DNA of 64,000 bases, taken from positions 248,001 to 312,000 of the forward strand of contig JALNQF010000029.1 of NCBI GenBank assembly GCA_028456385.1, given 5' to 3'. Source of the stretch: Ophiosphaerella korrae (lineage: Eukaryota > Ascomycota > Dothideomycetes > Pleosporales > Phaeosphaeriaceae). This document shows, one piece after another, positions 46,923 to 57,786 of the stretch. Made by a program: the position numbers and the translations under genes. Under the pieces are notes generated by a model that did not search any database, was not told the DNA's origin, and worked only from the letters and a program-made list of their open reading frames with translations. Each line of letters begins with the position of its first letter. Position 1 is the first letter of the stretch.

Positions 46923-49088
46923 CTAGTCCGGACCCATAACCTCTAGTCCTCTACAAACACCGACCCAACCATCTCTCATACCATCCCATATTGTCTTCAT
47001 TTTGTCCTCCTCCATGCCATCTCTCTTTCTCTCCCTGCGTTCCTGTGAGTCACCAGCCCCGTTTGCCATCATTTGTGTATTCTTATCCTTATTCCGGTTG
47101 GGATTTATGAGCGTAGTCGTCGTCTTTAAACCTTTCCCATCCAACTCGCCCTTTACTTCCCAGCCTCGCCGCACTGGCCCGTGGATGGTGGCAGGAGTTA
47201 TAAATGTAGCGTCGAGAAGTGAGTTCCAACGTGAAAGATACATCCCGGGACCGTGTGTTGTGCCGCGATGGGGAGATTTGGTTTGTGAGGAAGAGGGTTG
47301 CATGATTGAGGTCAAGCGAGACAATGATGTCTGCTTGAGCTTATTAAGATGCTTCTCATGATCATCTAATAGCTTCCTCAACTCATTTTGTTTTTCGTTC
47401 GGAAGAATCGAGAACATAGCATGCAGCGGGGCGCTCATGTTTCCGGCACCGCCCTCGCCTCGTTCTTCAGCCGCTTTGGCGTTCTGGTCAACTCTGAACT
47501 CAAAGAATATCCTCTTTGCATAATCTAGATAATCACTCGTCAAGTCTGGTGCGTTCTTAGTGACCTGGTGGCAGAATTTGTGCATAGAAGGCGCGTGTCT
47601 TCTTAGAAGTTGGATATAGTCTTCTACAGTTGGAACTTCGCTAGCTTCTTGGTCTGCAATACTTGCAGGGGCTAGAGGTGCCGGAGAACTCTCACGGGAG
47701 GTTTGGCGGCTTCTATTACTTTTCTTCTTCGGTTTTGAGACCTTAATCAAGTCTGTAAGAAAGTTTTCAGCATCCTGAACAGTTCCAGATAGATCAACAG
47801 CGTTGTGTATGGCGCGTATGACAGGGTCCATAGCGGTCACAATTTCGCGAACCATCGACGTCAGAATATCAGGCTGAAGTTTGCAAGATATTTTGGTTAG
47901 CTCTTCTCGATCTCGAATCGAGAGATACGTGCTGAAGTACTCCATGGCAACACTATGTTGGTGTTCGTTGAGAGATTCAACATCTATTTGAGGATCCGCG
48001 ATCTCGAGGATCACAGCGATGATGGATTTTGACTCCTGAATCGACTTGTTGCGCGCTGTGTCATGCTTATCTCTCGAATCATACACGTAGTTTTTGATTG
48101 CCTTGAAAATCTTCCTGTCCGGGGCGTCTCGCGACGATTCAAGCTTCCCTGCACGTTTTTGGAATTCAGACGTGTCCCATGCCAATACGGTAGATATGAT
48201 CTGCTGTAGCAAGTTCATGCCGTCATTCGAGTTATTTGTAAGCCCGATCCAGTTTGTCATAGCTGTTACTGAAAGCTTCGTCAGAACAAGCCTAACCATA
48301 CCGTTAATCATCGTGGCTGCGTTTCCAACGCGAAGGGTCTGCTTGATGACCATGTATGGAATGAGCCGATGCACATTTTCAATGATGCGAACGAGGTACT
48401 GGCCGTCCGGAGACATAATGAAAACATGGTGGAGGAATGATGCGGCACTACAGATGTCAGCTACGACAAGTGAGGAAGAATGTGGCGCTCACTTCAGTAG
48501 CATGTACTCGTGCCCTGCCTGCACCACGGTCGCATGGTCCTCTAGCTTCCCAGTCTCCTGGATTCGTTTGAACATGCGATCAAGCAAATCGCTATATATT
48601 AAGCCGTGCATGAGGTCATCGAAGCCTTGTTGCACATCCTCCGCCTTCTTGGTGTCGTAGTCTCGCTGATCTCCATCTTCTCGCCCCTTTGTGACTGGAT
48701 ATCCTCCAAGCATGCCTCTTGCGATATACTCTGCTATACTACTGGCCGCTGTGGCCAGTGCCTTTCGAGATCCAATGACGCCCTTGTCATAGCTCTCGCT
48801 CAGTTCGGCCTCGGCAAGCTTTGCGATGAGCATGCCAACTTTGTCCTGCCAAAACTCTTGGCCGAGTGGTTTGAGAGCCGGGTTTGTCAGAGCAAATTTG
48901 TTGAGCATGTTTTGCAGCAACGGGCTCGTGGACTGTGTTCCCTCGGCCTTCTTGAATGGATAGCCATACTGATTTATAGTGGCGGGGTACTTGAAGGCCT
49001 CGATTTCAGAATAAAGCTGGTGGTGGATCAGTATGTCAAAGAGCGCATGCGTTTGCGCCGACGTGAGGGGTGCGGTGTTGGAAGACAT
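46923..49088 (-). CDS. PX-associated (PXB/DUF3818-type) protein
   Basis: Exons 49088..48493 and 48447..46923 (45-base intron GTGAGC..TAG) give 706 residues. The N-terminal 200 residues match the fungal PX-associated domain. They contain LTSAQTHALFDILIHHQLYSE, EAFKYPATINQYGYPF, LLQNMLNKFALT and LIAKLAEAELSESYDKG. The second exon continues with the companion region (FIMSPDGQYLVRIIENVHRL, RVGNAATMINGMVRLVL, GMNLLQQIISTVL). In other fungi this is followed by a phosphoinositide-binding PX domain; I see no PX signature here. The end is a low-complexity tail with KTTTTLINPNRNKDKN. So this is either a shorter family member or one that lost its PX part. A role in endosomal membrane traffic is inference. 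The ATG was chosen at MSSNTAPL, where family similarity begins. Confidence 0.85.
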
Positions 49089-49303
49089 AGTGGCAAATGT
49101 TGGAACATTGTGGAACAAGACATGGTCGCGTCTGCATCTATGTCGAGGAAACGAAGGTTGACGCGGATGCCACACACAACGCCTGCGTCATTGTGCGCAA
49201 GCCTTGGCACGCGCCTCACCTCGCAGTTTCCATCCTCGCAATTCTCTATCATCGAGACTTTGCTTGCGATGCATTTCTAGTTGTTTTCCTTGTAGATATC
49301 GCA
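49089..49303. other. Short intergenic with promoter of the PXB gene
   Basis: About 215 bases; no distinct element is recognised. Confidence 0.4.
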
Positions 49304-49923
49304 CTAGCTATACCTTTTTACTGAGTTATAAGCTAGTCGCACCTCTTGTCGCTGATTCTTCGCCATTCTGAAAAGGGCCGATGTCTTGTCTATCTTGGGG
49401 ATACCTGCCACTGTCTTGATGATACTAGACGTTAAGGCCGCGTCAACTTCGCTCCAATACTTAAGTGCTTCCAGATGCTGTAGCATTTTCAGCAAATGAA
49501 AGTAGTAGACCCTGTTCTGTTTGAGCCCATTGCTTCTCTACACGGCTGCTTTGCACTAGCCATCATTCGCTTACGGCGCAAGTTTGGCCCTGAAATTTCA
49601 ACGATGTTGGCACATTCAGTATTTTCCTTGACCTCATGGTTGGTTAGTGGAGACTTACTGAAGTCTAATTCAGATCTTCCAATCTCTAAAATTAACTCGT
49701 AGCTGCGTAGTACCCAGCTTCCAAGTTTTTTGCATCGCTTCCCTTTGATTCGAGACTTTGACTTGACGTTGGTAGAGGTGCTGTTTCTTTGTCTGTCAAA
49801 CGGATGTCTCAAAAGTTTTGAATGCCAGGCCCACCCTACTATGCAACTCTTATCATTATGGAGAGAGATGAGAATACGCAAGAAGGTGGCTACTCCAGCC
49901 AAAGCTATATTGAGGCTCTTCAC
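49304..49923 (-). pseudogene. Possible decayed gene with helical-bundle segment
   Basis: Two minus-strand frames adjoin: 49923..49489 (144 codons) and 49495..49304 (63 codons). The second contains LLKMLQHLEALKYWSEVDAA and SIIKTVAGIPKIDKTSALFRMAKNQRQEV written across two short helices. This weakly recalls a TFIIS N-terminal/LEDGF-like bundle. The first is Lys/Arg-rich and featureless. The pieces are not linked by a convincing intron. I judge this a relic or chance, with low confidence. Confidence 0.3.
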
Positions 49924-50108
49924 GGAGGCTTACTACTTAGCTGGCGGTGGTCTTAGCTTTTTATACAGGATAACATACCTATATATATTCTAGTAGCACA
50001 TTAAAAAGATGAATGTATAAGCACTATCTACAGCTTTCATTCACTACCACCCCATGTCTATAGAGCCTTGAATGAATATAGTTGCGTTGTTTCCTTGGGA
50101 CATGATTT

Positions 50109-51760
50109 TTATTTTCCATTAGGTCGCACTTCGTCTTGAGTCTCATGTTTACCTGCCAAATTTCTATCTTGTCCCCAGGATGTGAAAGTTGGCCGATACG
50201 TCTCGTTGAGCTCCAAGTTTGTCACACGTACTTTAAGTCGAGGATATTTTTCTAGTAACTGGAAGGTTTCTTGCCATCTGCGAGAAGTTGTGACGCCACG
50301 ATCATGCTTGCGAAGTCGCTCTCCAATGGCCTTGATAGCGGCGTACGTGTATCGGTTGTTTTCCCCAAGGGAGTTCCAGAAAGTCTCCAGCTCAGCAGCA
50401 TAGACCGGTCGCTTAAAGTTTTTCTGGGCTATTGTGGAATCTACCCGTAGCGCATCTTTATGTAAACTAAAGAAAGCCAATGTCTGAGCGAGTGTGCATG
50501 CAGCGAATGTGTTCCGAGGGACCTGAAATTGTGTCACTGAATCTGTAGTATTAGGCCAACATGCTCGGACCATCCAAGATATCAGAATCTTCCATGCGAC
50601 TGTGCTGCTGACGTTCTGTGGAATCCTTAGTTCTTGGATTTCGGAACCGGGTTCAGTATGGATGAGGCTATTGACTACATGGTAGCCCAGAAAGAGGTTG
50701 AGCATCTTGAGAGAGACATATTTGGCGAGGAAAACATGCGTGTTGTCTTCAACAATGTCTAAGCATTGGCCATTGAGACAATCAATTCTGCGCTTGGGAT
50801 CAATATAACTCAGCAAACCATACAAAGTATGGAAACGACGGATAGCTTCAAGGTCAGGATAACGTTGAAACTGGGTTGGATTAGAAGAAGCTTGTTCTTG
50901 ATTATCTTTGTCTTGAGGGGTGTATCGTTGACGTAGGTAGGCTTCCTGAGAATATTGGTAGGGGGCAGTTTGTCCACCCCAAAATGCTTCAGCAGTGGAG
51001 GTCCCGTGACCAGATGCCAACATTGCAAAATAAGTGGAATGAAACAGAGCTCGTCGCGCCAAATAAGCACCCACTACGTCTCCATTCTGCTCGTAGTGAC
51101 TCAAATCAAGGCTAACAGAACTAGACATGTATAGGTTCTCGGTACCAGCTATTCGCAGATTGCCTTGTTCGTCATAGCAGTGAAATGCCGACATATCGAG
51201 ACCTGAGGGCTGTTTAAAGGTAGAAGGAGCGCGAATGTACGGCGCGGCAATCCGTAAGGATGTTAGGTGAGTAGATGGCTGGGTGGCCGTGCTACCCAAA
51301 GCAGTTGACAAATTTGTTCCGGCGTTTGATGTTTGTGATTCATCTCGTGCGTGTTGAAGCACACCTTTGGAAGCCACTAGAACGCCCTCAGCTGCCCTCT
51401 CGTGTCCCACAATCATAAGATCCGAAAAACCAAGTGTGGGCGCAGCTAGAGTTAAGGCGTGCGTGATGCGGTCACTCCGCGATGGAGTCGAAACGAAGAG
51501 TCTATAGAGCGGGCGAGCCTGAATATTGGTCTTTTCTTGCGGGATGCAAATGCAAATAAGTACTCACGTAGGCTTTTGATGTGCGAAGAGAACAGTTGCT
51601 GAGTGAAACAAAAAGTCTCTGGGTAAAGGAGCGGCACGGTGATCATGTGATTGAGGGATGCTTGCATTGTACCCTGAAGTAACTCCAACAGCATCGTCTT
51701 TGCGCGAATGATCTCGGTGGAAGCGCGCCGAGCGTTACGTAAATATTTTCTCGGTGATCG
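50109..51760 (-). CDS. Unrecognised protein with a frame conflict at its first visible splice
   Basis: The main exon is 51518..50109 and includes the 435-codon stretch starting MIVGHERAAEGVLVASK. It opens further upstream as ARPLYRLFVSTPSRSDRIT. A 49-base intron (51567..51519, GTGAGT..CAG) separates it from an exon at about 51760..51568. That exon reads LDRSPRKYLRNARRASTEII, then KTMLLELLQGTM and LLYPETFCFTQQLF. The upstream frame ends one base into a codon, but the downstream exon needs a complete codon, so the two do not join. A two-base loss near 51570 would explain it. More 5' exons to about 51900 are likely (a stretch reading YDSWDDIIQLYLLHPA). No domain is recognised. It may be a recent pseudogene, a sequence error or a mis-seen intron. 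Confidence 0.6.
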
Positions 51761-52221
51761 ATCCAGCTGATTTTCGAACGTGAGTCAGGTTGGCTTGATT
51801 TTCTTGTTCCAAGGTTGGCAGGATGAAGCAGGTACAACTGGATAATGTCGTCCCAAGAATCATAGTTGAAGAATGCTGTATTAATACGTATGAGTCATGC
51901 GTCATGTGACTGTGCACATTATGGCGAAGTAAAAAGAATACTACCTGCTAGCGAAAGTAAGTGTTGGGTTATATTGGTAGAGTGTACATTGAGAAATCGA
52001 TAGAAGAAAGAGTCGATTCTCCTGATTAATGAAGCTAGCCGTGCATAGTTAGCTATCCGACGCTTATATAAGATATCATAGCCAACTCAGTTGACTACCT
52101 AATTCGTCAACACACTGGGCCAAAGACCAACATATACCTTTCAACCAACGAGAAGTTTAAGGTATCAAGTCGTGACCCTAGTATTCAGCGTGATAGTCTA
52201 CTTTCACAGAGTAAATACTGT
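51761..52221. other. Intergenic, probably including 5' exons of the preceding gene
   Basis: About 460 bases. Minus-strand fragments at 51917..51735 look coding-like, but the start codon is not resolved. The remainder is AT-rich with no feature. Confidence 0.35.
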
Positions 52222-53037
52222 TTACTCAATTTCAGCCCTATTTACAATGATCGGACAGTTGGTCCTTCTCCAACGCAAAGCAAAGCGGATGCCGCAAAAC
52301 GAACACCGCGGAACTCTCAAATTATTTGTCACATACTTCTCTTTCTTTGGCTTGCGCTCTTTTTGTAGTTTCCTTGGCTTGCGGACCGATGCTGAGGCCT
52401 CCGGAGTTGACTGACTTGGACCTGCCAATACGCCATTGTCGCGGGGCAGGTCGTTGCCGTCGCCGCGGTCGGTCTCACCTTGATGTGAAGACCGCCTGGA
52501 CCCAAGACCGCTATCGTCGAATCTAGTTGCCGAAGGACTATCAGGTCCCTGCACGAAGAGTTGAGGGATAGCTGGAGGTGTCTCTGAGCCTTGGAAGATC
52601 ACTTCGCGTGGATGCGCGAACGCAGAAGGTGGACCATCGCTAGAACCACTGCCAGAATAGCCAGGATTAAGAGACCAGGCTTTGACCGCAGAACCAGCAG
52701 GGTTGCATGTATCATCATCCTCATCCGTGGGGAAACCGACCCCGGTGACATTCAAACCTAAATACGGTGCTAGCATTGAAGAAGAGCCTCCCATTTCGTC
52801 ACCCCGGAATGAACAAACTATGAGCGGTTTAGGGCCAGGTTGAGGTGGGTTGATGATAAAGATATGCTTCCCTGTGCATGACCCCCCACTATACGGACAT
52901 GGCCCACCGAGTAATTCGTTAGTCGGCTTGCGCGCCAGTGTAGCGGAAGCAAGGCGACATGCTTCATTTGCGGCAATCTCCTCTGCTGTCATTCCCGCAT
53001 CCTTGCTGTACACCGAGGAGGATTCAGAACCAGTCAT
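52222..53037 (-). CDS. Unrecognised hydrophilic protein
   Basis: One frame of 271 residues starting MTGSESSSVYSKDAGMTAEE. Visible parts: a short CPYSGGSCTGKHIFIINPPQ segment, a Ser/Gly/Pro-rich disordered centre, a basic stretch (RKPRKLQKERKPKKEK) likely to be a nuclear localisation signal, and an ending with a CSFCGIRFALRWRRTNCP cysteine pair pattern. That last part could bind zinc but matches no named finger. No signal peptide or membrane helix is present. The frame is long enough and compositionally consistent, but conservation is not known. Confidence 0.5.
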   Translation of the reverse strand: MTGSESSSVYSKDAGMTAEEIAANEACRLASATLARKPTNELLGGPCPYSGGSCTGKHIFIINPPQPGPKPLIVCSFRGDEMGGSSSMLAPYLGLNVTGVGFPTDEDDDTCNPAGSAVKAWSLNPGYSGSGSSDGPPSAFAHPREVIFQGSETPPAIPQLFVQGPDSPSATRFDDSGLGSRRSSHQGETDRGDGNDLPRDNGVLAGPSQSTPEASASVRKPRKLQKERKPKKEKYVTNNLRVPRCSFCGIRFALRWRRTNCPIIVNRAEIE

Positions 53038-54069
53038 CTTGGGGTTTGGGGTTTACCCACGTTTTAGTGAAGAGAATAAGTACAGTAACCGAATGAAGGA
53101 TTTCAAAGGACTCACTCCGGTTAGTATTAGAGGCGAGAATCTGCGCTTAAGCTGTGGTTACAAGCTAAGAGTAGTATGGAATACTTTATTTGAATAGGGA
53201 GGGGAGAATAAAAGTGAATTCACAATTGTCATTGTGCCCCATAATGTTCATGGGGTGATTCATATGCATTATACAAGTGTTTTGCAGCCTGGATTACCTA
53301 TATGGCTAACAACCACTTCCGCCTCCTCAACGCAAAGAATTCAGTAGTCAAGGTAATGACCACATTAAACATTACTAGTTGTCAGCCAAAACCACTGTGG
53401 ATTCCGTGGCACCGGTTCCGAAGGTAATACTCTTCGAAAAGGAAAGTGCATGTTGGGCACCCACAAGATTTGATGGAGATAAGAGAGTACAAAACTAGGG
53501 AAATCTGATATCACTTGTTGAGAACATAGAAGTACCTCGTGTATATAAGACTACGATGAAATTCAGCGTATACATACTATCCTGCACCCAATAAATATTC
53601 GCTGATCATTGCTCAGCCTTCTGTTGGATTCTCTGGCCGAATAACATTCAACAGTCTATGCCAAAGCAATCAGAAAACAAAACTTGGTCTCGCATATAAT
53701 CTGATTAGGGAATTTTATAGAAGCTGGAAGATTTAAAGGCCATGGATGATAATTGCTTCTAATTTTTCGAGTCTCTTTGGTAATCTTTAGATGCACCACC
53801 ATGCTTATAACTTTGGCACACATAACTGTCCAACCGAATTAAAGACACATCACTTAGAACACATGGAAAAAGGAGCTTTTGAAAAGTTGTAGACCTGGCC
53901 AGTCGTAGATTGAAAGTAAAAGTAAGCGAATGATGAGAAGGTAAGTGCTATGCAAAAAAAAAAAAAGATGCCCCAAATAATCAATCACTAACTCCCATCT
54001 ATGCATGATCCCGGTTCGCTTCCAGGGCTCCTGTACAAATGTTCATGTCATCTCGTTTGTAGGTGCGGC
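53038..54069. other. AT-rich intergenic DNA
   Basis: About 1 kb with no supported frame. A poly-A run lies at 53955-53967. The last 100 bases are the 3' region of the secreted-protein gene. Confidence 0.4.
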
Positions 54070-54584
54070 TTATTTGCACACAATTACACCATTAGCTAAG
54101 CTGACTGCAGTAAAGACGGCATCTGCGCCGCCGCTCTTGAAGCTGGCAACCTTTTGCTGGGCGTTTGCATCCTTGAAGATGGTGCCTAACCATAGTCAGT
54201 AAATTTCTGTTTTGGGGTTCGGAGTGTATTGGTTACGTACAAGAACCTGAACCAGAGACAATTAGGGCGCGGTTGGCGCGGATGTTGGCCGGCAAGTTGC
54301 GGAAGTTAGCTTTGATGGAGATCTTGTTGCCGTTGGCGGCGATGTTGGCTTGTGTGGCGGTATCGGTGGCATCGTCAGAGAGTTGGACACGGAGTGTCTT
54401 TGCCTATTGAGGTGCGGATTAGTGACAATGTTCCCAAAGAGGAAGATTTTGCGAAGGCTGGGAGGATACACACCTGGCTAGCTTCAACTTCAACGGCAGG
54501 AGAGTCGGCTGCAACGGGAGCTGCTGCTGGAGCGGCGGCGGCGAAGGCAGCGAAGAGGGAAGCGATGACGATTGAGGCACGCAT
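54070..54584 (-). CDS. Small secreted protein, two cysteines
   Basis: Three exons (54584..54474, 54403..54241, 54185..54070) encode 129 residues; both introns are GT-AG. The ATG at 54584 starts a strong signal peptide (MRASIVIASLFAAFAAAAPA). It was preferred over the upstream ATG at 54620 because the hydrophobic core then begins at once. The mature part has an Ala/Val/Glu-rich linker, then KTLRVQLSDDATDTATQANI, a region reading ISIKANFRNLPANIRANRAL, then SGSGSC. A compact end reads GVIVCK. The two cysteines flank the last 46 residues and can form one disulfide. Family unknown; similar small secreted proteins are common in plant-associated ascomycetes. Part of this gene is missed if splicing is ignored, since the first exon otherwise runs into a stop. 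Confidence 0.82.
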
Positions 54585-55536
54585 TTTGATAGAAGACGAA
54601 GTTTTAATTGAAAGATTCAAAGATGAAGAAGTTGGAGAAGTTTAGAGATGTGCTGTTCAAGTTTGAAGTTGTTGTTTGCTGTGGTGATGATGAGTACTGA
54701 TGAGCGATCATTCTATGTCTTTATACATCTCTTTTTCATCCCTTCCATAACCACAATGTCATCAACTTCCTTTCTTTAGAACGTTCAATCTACGAATCAG
54801 CCCATTCATCAGCACACTGCATGGCAGTAAGCGCATCGGTACGCACAGTGTACAAATTTGCAATTATTTCTCATCTGGCCAAGGTCTTTCTAGTTGGCGA
54901 CTACACGTATCTGCAAGTGTACATAGGGCTGACTATAAAAAAAACGGCAACTTAACCAATCCGGAGCATGATCGAGATGCGTATGTGGCGTACAGACTAT
55001 GTTTGGCGCAAAGGCTCCGCTGAGGTCAGATCTTAAGTTGGCAAGGCTGAGTTTGCGGGGATAGGGTTGTGCCTGACATAGTGAATTGTGATTGGGTGGA
55101 TGATTTGATGAGATATTTTTGGGCTTACACCCCAGGGTACCCATAGTACAGAGTGGAGAAAATAGACCCGTGGCGAGGTCTGACCGATGCAGTGAGAAGA
55201 ATAGAACTGACTGTACGGATTGGTCGAAGGAATCAAGACATGTACACAACGCTCTATCAGCCGAGCAAACTGAGTGAAAGCGGATGGGGCGTTGGCCTTG
55301 GACATTTGAGTTTTTTGACAAGCGGCGCAATCCTTCACACGCCACGCGGATGAAACGTTCCCGAATGAAACATCCTCAGGTCAAACATTGTGAGCCAATT
55401 GTATTTGAAAGGTAAAGCCATAGGATGGTATTCAGCCACTCAGTAATGCTACAGGTGTTGTTGTATAGTTCATCTTTAGTCATGCCGCACCGGTCACCAG
55501 GCCTCGGTCTCGGCAATCAGCGAAAGACTCGCTGAT
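54585..55536. other. Intergenic; nothing recognised
   Basis: About 950 bases containing the promoter of the secreted-protein gene. Overlapping short frames on both strands (for example 55345..54890) have no features. Confidence 0.4.
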
Positions 55537-56077
55537 TTATTTTTTGTCTAGAACATTACGTGCGCCGTCTTGGACTCGCTTCGCCGCACCCTCGACGGAC
55601 CCGCGGTCAAGACCAAAATGTCCTCCGTATTGATCCTGCGGACGTGTTAGAAATTGCAAGTGGGCATCGGCTAGGGATGACCAATTATCCAACATACCTG
55701 CTCAGCGCCCGATCCATTACCGCCGGCCAGAAGCCCAGCCCTTCGTTGGCCGTCGTAGCCTAGACCAAAGCTTGATGAGGTCTTCGCACTGCCGTTGGCC
55801 TTGTCTATGATACTCTGGGCGGCCTGTTGGACCCTTTGCGCATCGGTACCATGTGCGGCGGGGCTGAAGCGTGCGTTGTATCGATCCTGCTCTGCGCCAT
55901 CTCCCTTTGCCAGCGTAGCTTCCCTTATTTTCTCTACGCCTTTGTTGATGCCCTGATCAATCTGAGCAGTGCTTGTGGCGAAGTGGCTGCCATATCGGTC
56001 TTGCTCAGCGCCGGAGCCGTATTGGTAGGGTTTTGCGCCAAGACGCTCTTTTCGGTGTTGTTGCTGAATAGGCCCAT
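55537..56077 (-). CDS. Small hydrophilic protein with repeated GAEQDxYG motif; start unresolved
   Basis: A clear coding stretch runs from about 56040 to 55698. It joins across an intron (55697..55636, GTATGT..CAG, CTAAC branch) to exon 55635..55537. Three related units are seen: GAEQDRYGSHFATST, GAEQDRYNARFSP and GAEQDQYGGHFGL, the last one made only by splicing. The rest is rich in Gly, Ala, Gln and Ser (IREATLAKGDGAEQ, VQQAAQSIIDKANGSAK). The nearest ATG (56077, MGLFSNNTEKSVLAQ) is out of frame with this stretch. A 41-base intron with a weak GAG acceptor could join them, or one base has been lost. No long single open frame exists here, so it is easily overlooked. No family is recognised; it looks like a disordered stress- or spore-type protein. 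Confidence 0.6.
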
Positions 56078-56479
56078 GATGCTCTGTGAATGACCATATG
56101 TCGCCGGAAGCAATTGAGGTTCTGGTTGATTAGAATAGCATTATGTGCTGATGCAGACGTCATAAAGGAGCTTCAGCTAGCAGTTGTATGACGTAGCTGT
56201 GGCCAGTGAAAACCCATTTCTTTTGCATTCTTGTGGGTGGCCGCCGTCATGTCAGCATCATCAAACGCCTACCTGTTGCAGCTAGACGCGCTTTGAATAA
56301 CAAGCGATGGGCTGGCTCCAGAGTCGAGAGCAGTCGCAATCCTGGTGGGCCTTCGCACGCGTCAAGCCCACAGTTTGGCGGACCGGGATAATAATCAGTT
56401 GACTGCGCCACAACACTGACTGGACAAAATTTACATTGCAGTGCACTGGCTGCAGCTATGTCTTATCGCCTCTAAGGCC
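56078..56479. other. Divergent promoter region between the repeat protein and the hydrolase
   Basis: About 400 bases separate the two opposite starts. No distinct motif is recognised. Confidence 0.4.
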
Positions 56480-57460
56480 ATGGTCACAAGCAACCTCACA
56501 ATGACATTCGAAAACGAGAGTATAGAACTCAACGATGGTCGTCTCCTATCGTATGCTGTTTTTGGCCATCGTAGTCCTGTACCTCGCGCAACTATGATTT
56601 ACATGCACGGTTTCCCTTCGTCGCGCTTTGAAGGCAAGCTGTGGCATTCGGCATGTGCAACACGCCAGGTTCGACTTTTGGTGCCAGATCGGCCTGGTAG
56701 TGGTCATTCCACTTTTCAACAAAACCGAAGCATCCTTGACTGGCCCGCTGACGTCCTCGCCTTAGCTGATCACCTCGGGATGGGTAGTTTCTATATCCTT
56801 GGAGTTTCAGGAGGCTCACCATATGCGTTGGCTTGCTTGAAGAACATTCCTAAGGAGCGCATACTTGGCGTAGCAGTGCTAAGTGGAGTGTATCCACTCA
56901 AGCTTGGGACCGAAGGTATGATGATGCAGAGCCGCATCTTCTTTTGGGCAGCGCCGTGGATTACAGGCCTTACATCCTTCTTATTCGATAGTGTAATGGG
57001 CAAGGCAGCTCGCAATAAAGACCCCAAAGTCTTAGAAGACCTAATGGCCAAAGATCTCGGTAACCCACACCCCGCAGACACGAAGACTCTTCGAGATCCT
57101 GCCAATTGGCCCAACTATGTCGCTATGACTCGCGAATCATTTGGTCAAGGTGGTAAGGGTGCAGGTTGGGAGGCGCGATTGATTGGTAGTGATTGGGGAT
57201 TTGAACTTGAGCAACTCGAGACCAGAGGCTTGCTTACACTATGGCATGGAACTGAGGATGTAAACTGCCCAATAAGCATGGCCCGGAAAGCGAAAGACTT
57301 GCTAGGCTGCGAGTTGCGCCTGAAAGAAGGAGAAGGCCATATGAGCTATGTTATCAACGATGGGTTGGAAATCCTAGATAATATATTGCAATCCGCAGAG
57401 AGGGTGAGGGGGGGGGGGCGGGGGGGTTGTGTGATTTATGACCAAAGTTACTCGAGCTGA
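56480..57460 (+). CDS. Alpha/beta hydrolase
   Basis: The ATG at 56480 gives 326 residues to the in-frame stop. The fold signs are complete: HGFPSSR oxyanion-hole strand (about 43-49), PDRPGSGHS, nucleophile elbow GVSGGS (Ser about 110), acid in GTEDVNCP and catalytic His in GEGHMS. It has no signal peptide, so it is cytosolic or organellar; substrate unknown (esterase, epoxide hydrolase or similar). The C-terminus is odd: after ILDNILQSAER the frame runs through a poly-G tract (57407-57427). A GTGAGG at 57404 could be a splice donor. The true last residues are therefore unsure, and the true protein probably ends near residue 310. Confidence 0.85.
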   Translation: MVTSNLTMTFENESIELNDGRLLSYAVFGHRSPVPRATMIYMHGFPSSRFEGKLWHSACATRQVRLLVPDRPGSGHSTFQQNRSILDWPADVLALADHLGMGSFYILGVSGGSPYALACLKNIPKERILGVAVLSGVYPLKLGTEGMMMQSRIFFWAAPWITGLTSFLFDSVMGKAARNKDPKVLEDLMAKDLGNPHPADTKTLRDPANWPNYVAMTRESFGQGGKGAGWEARLIGSDWGFELEQLETRGLLTLWHGTEDVNCPISMARKAKDLLGCELRLKEGEGHMSYVINDGLEILDNILQSAERVRGGGRGGCVIYDQSYSS

Positions 57461-57786
57461 CTGAGTAGACTTACCTCATCAGCAATCACTTGAAAACTCC
57501 CGGTCAATCAAACAACTAGGAAAAAGATCATTTAAGAAGCAGCCAAAAGATAGACTGCCTAGAACTGTTTTTAAAGGTAGCCATCAACGCAGTTTAGCGA
57601 GCAGCTGGCACAGAAGTAATTCTCGTCATTCATGACTTATTTGATTTCATCCCAAGGTCATGTCACGTACGCAGAGACTTTTCACGGTCGGTGATAGACA
57701 AATGATGATCAATGAAGGGGTTACACCTTGAGTCTATTATGATATACATAGGGTCACCTATCTCGCAGCCTGAATGATTCTACCGC
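57461..57786. other. Convergent intergenic region
   Basis: About 325 bases between the hydrolase and the xylanase stop codons; 3' UTRs of both genes probably meet here. No hairpin or repeat stands out. Confidence 0.4.
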
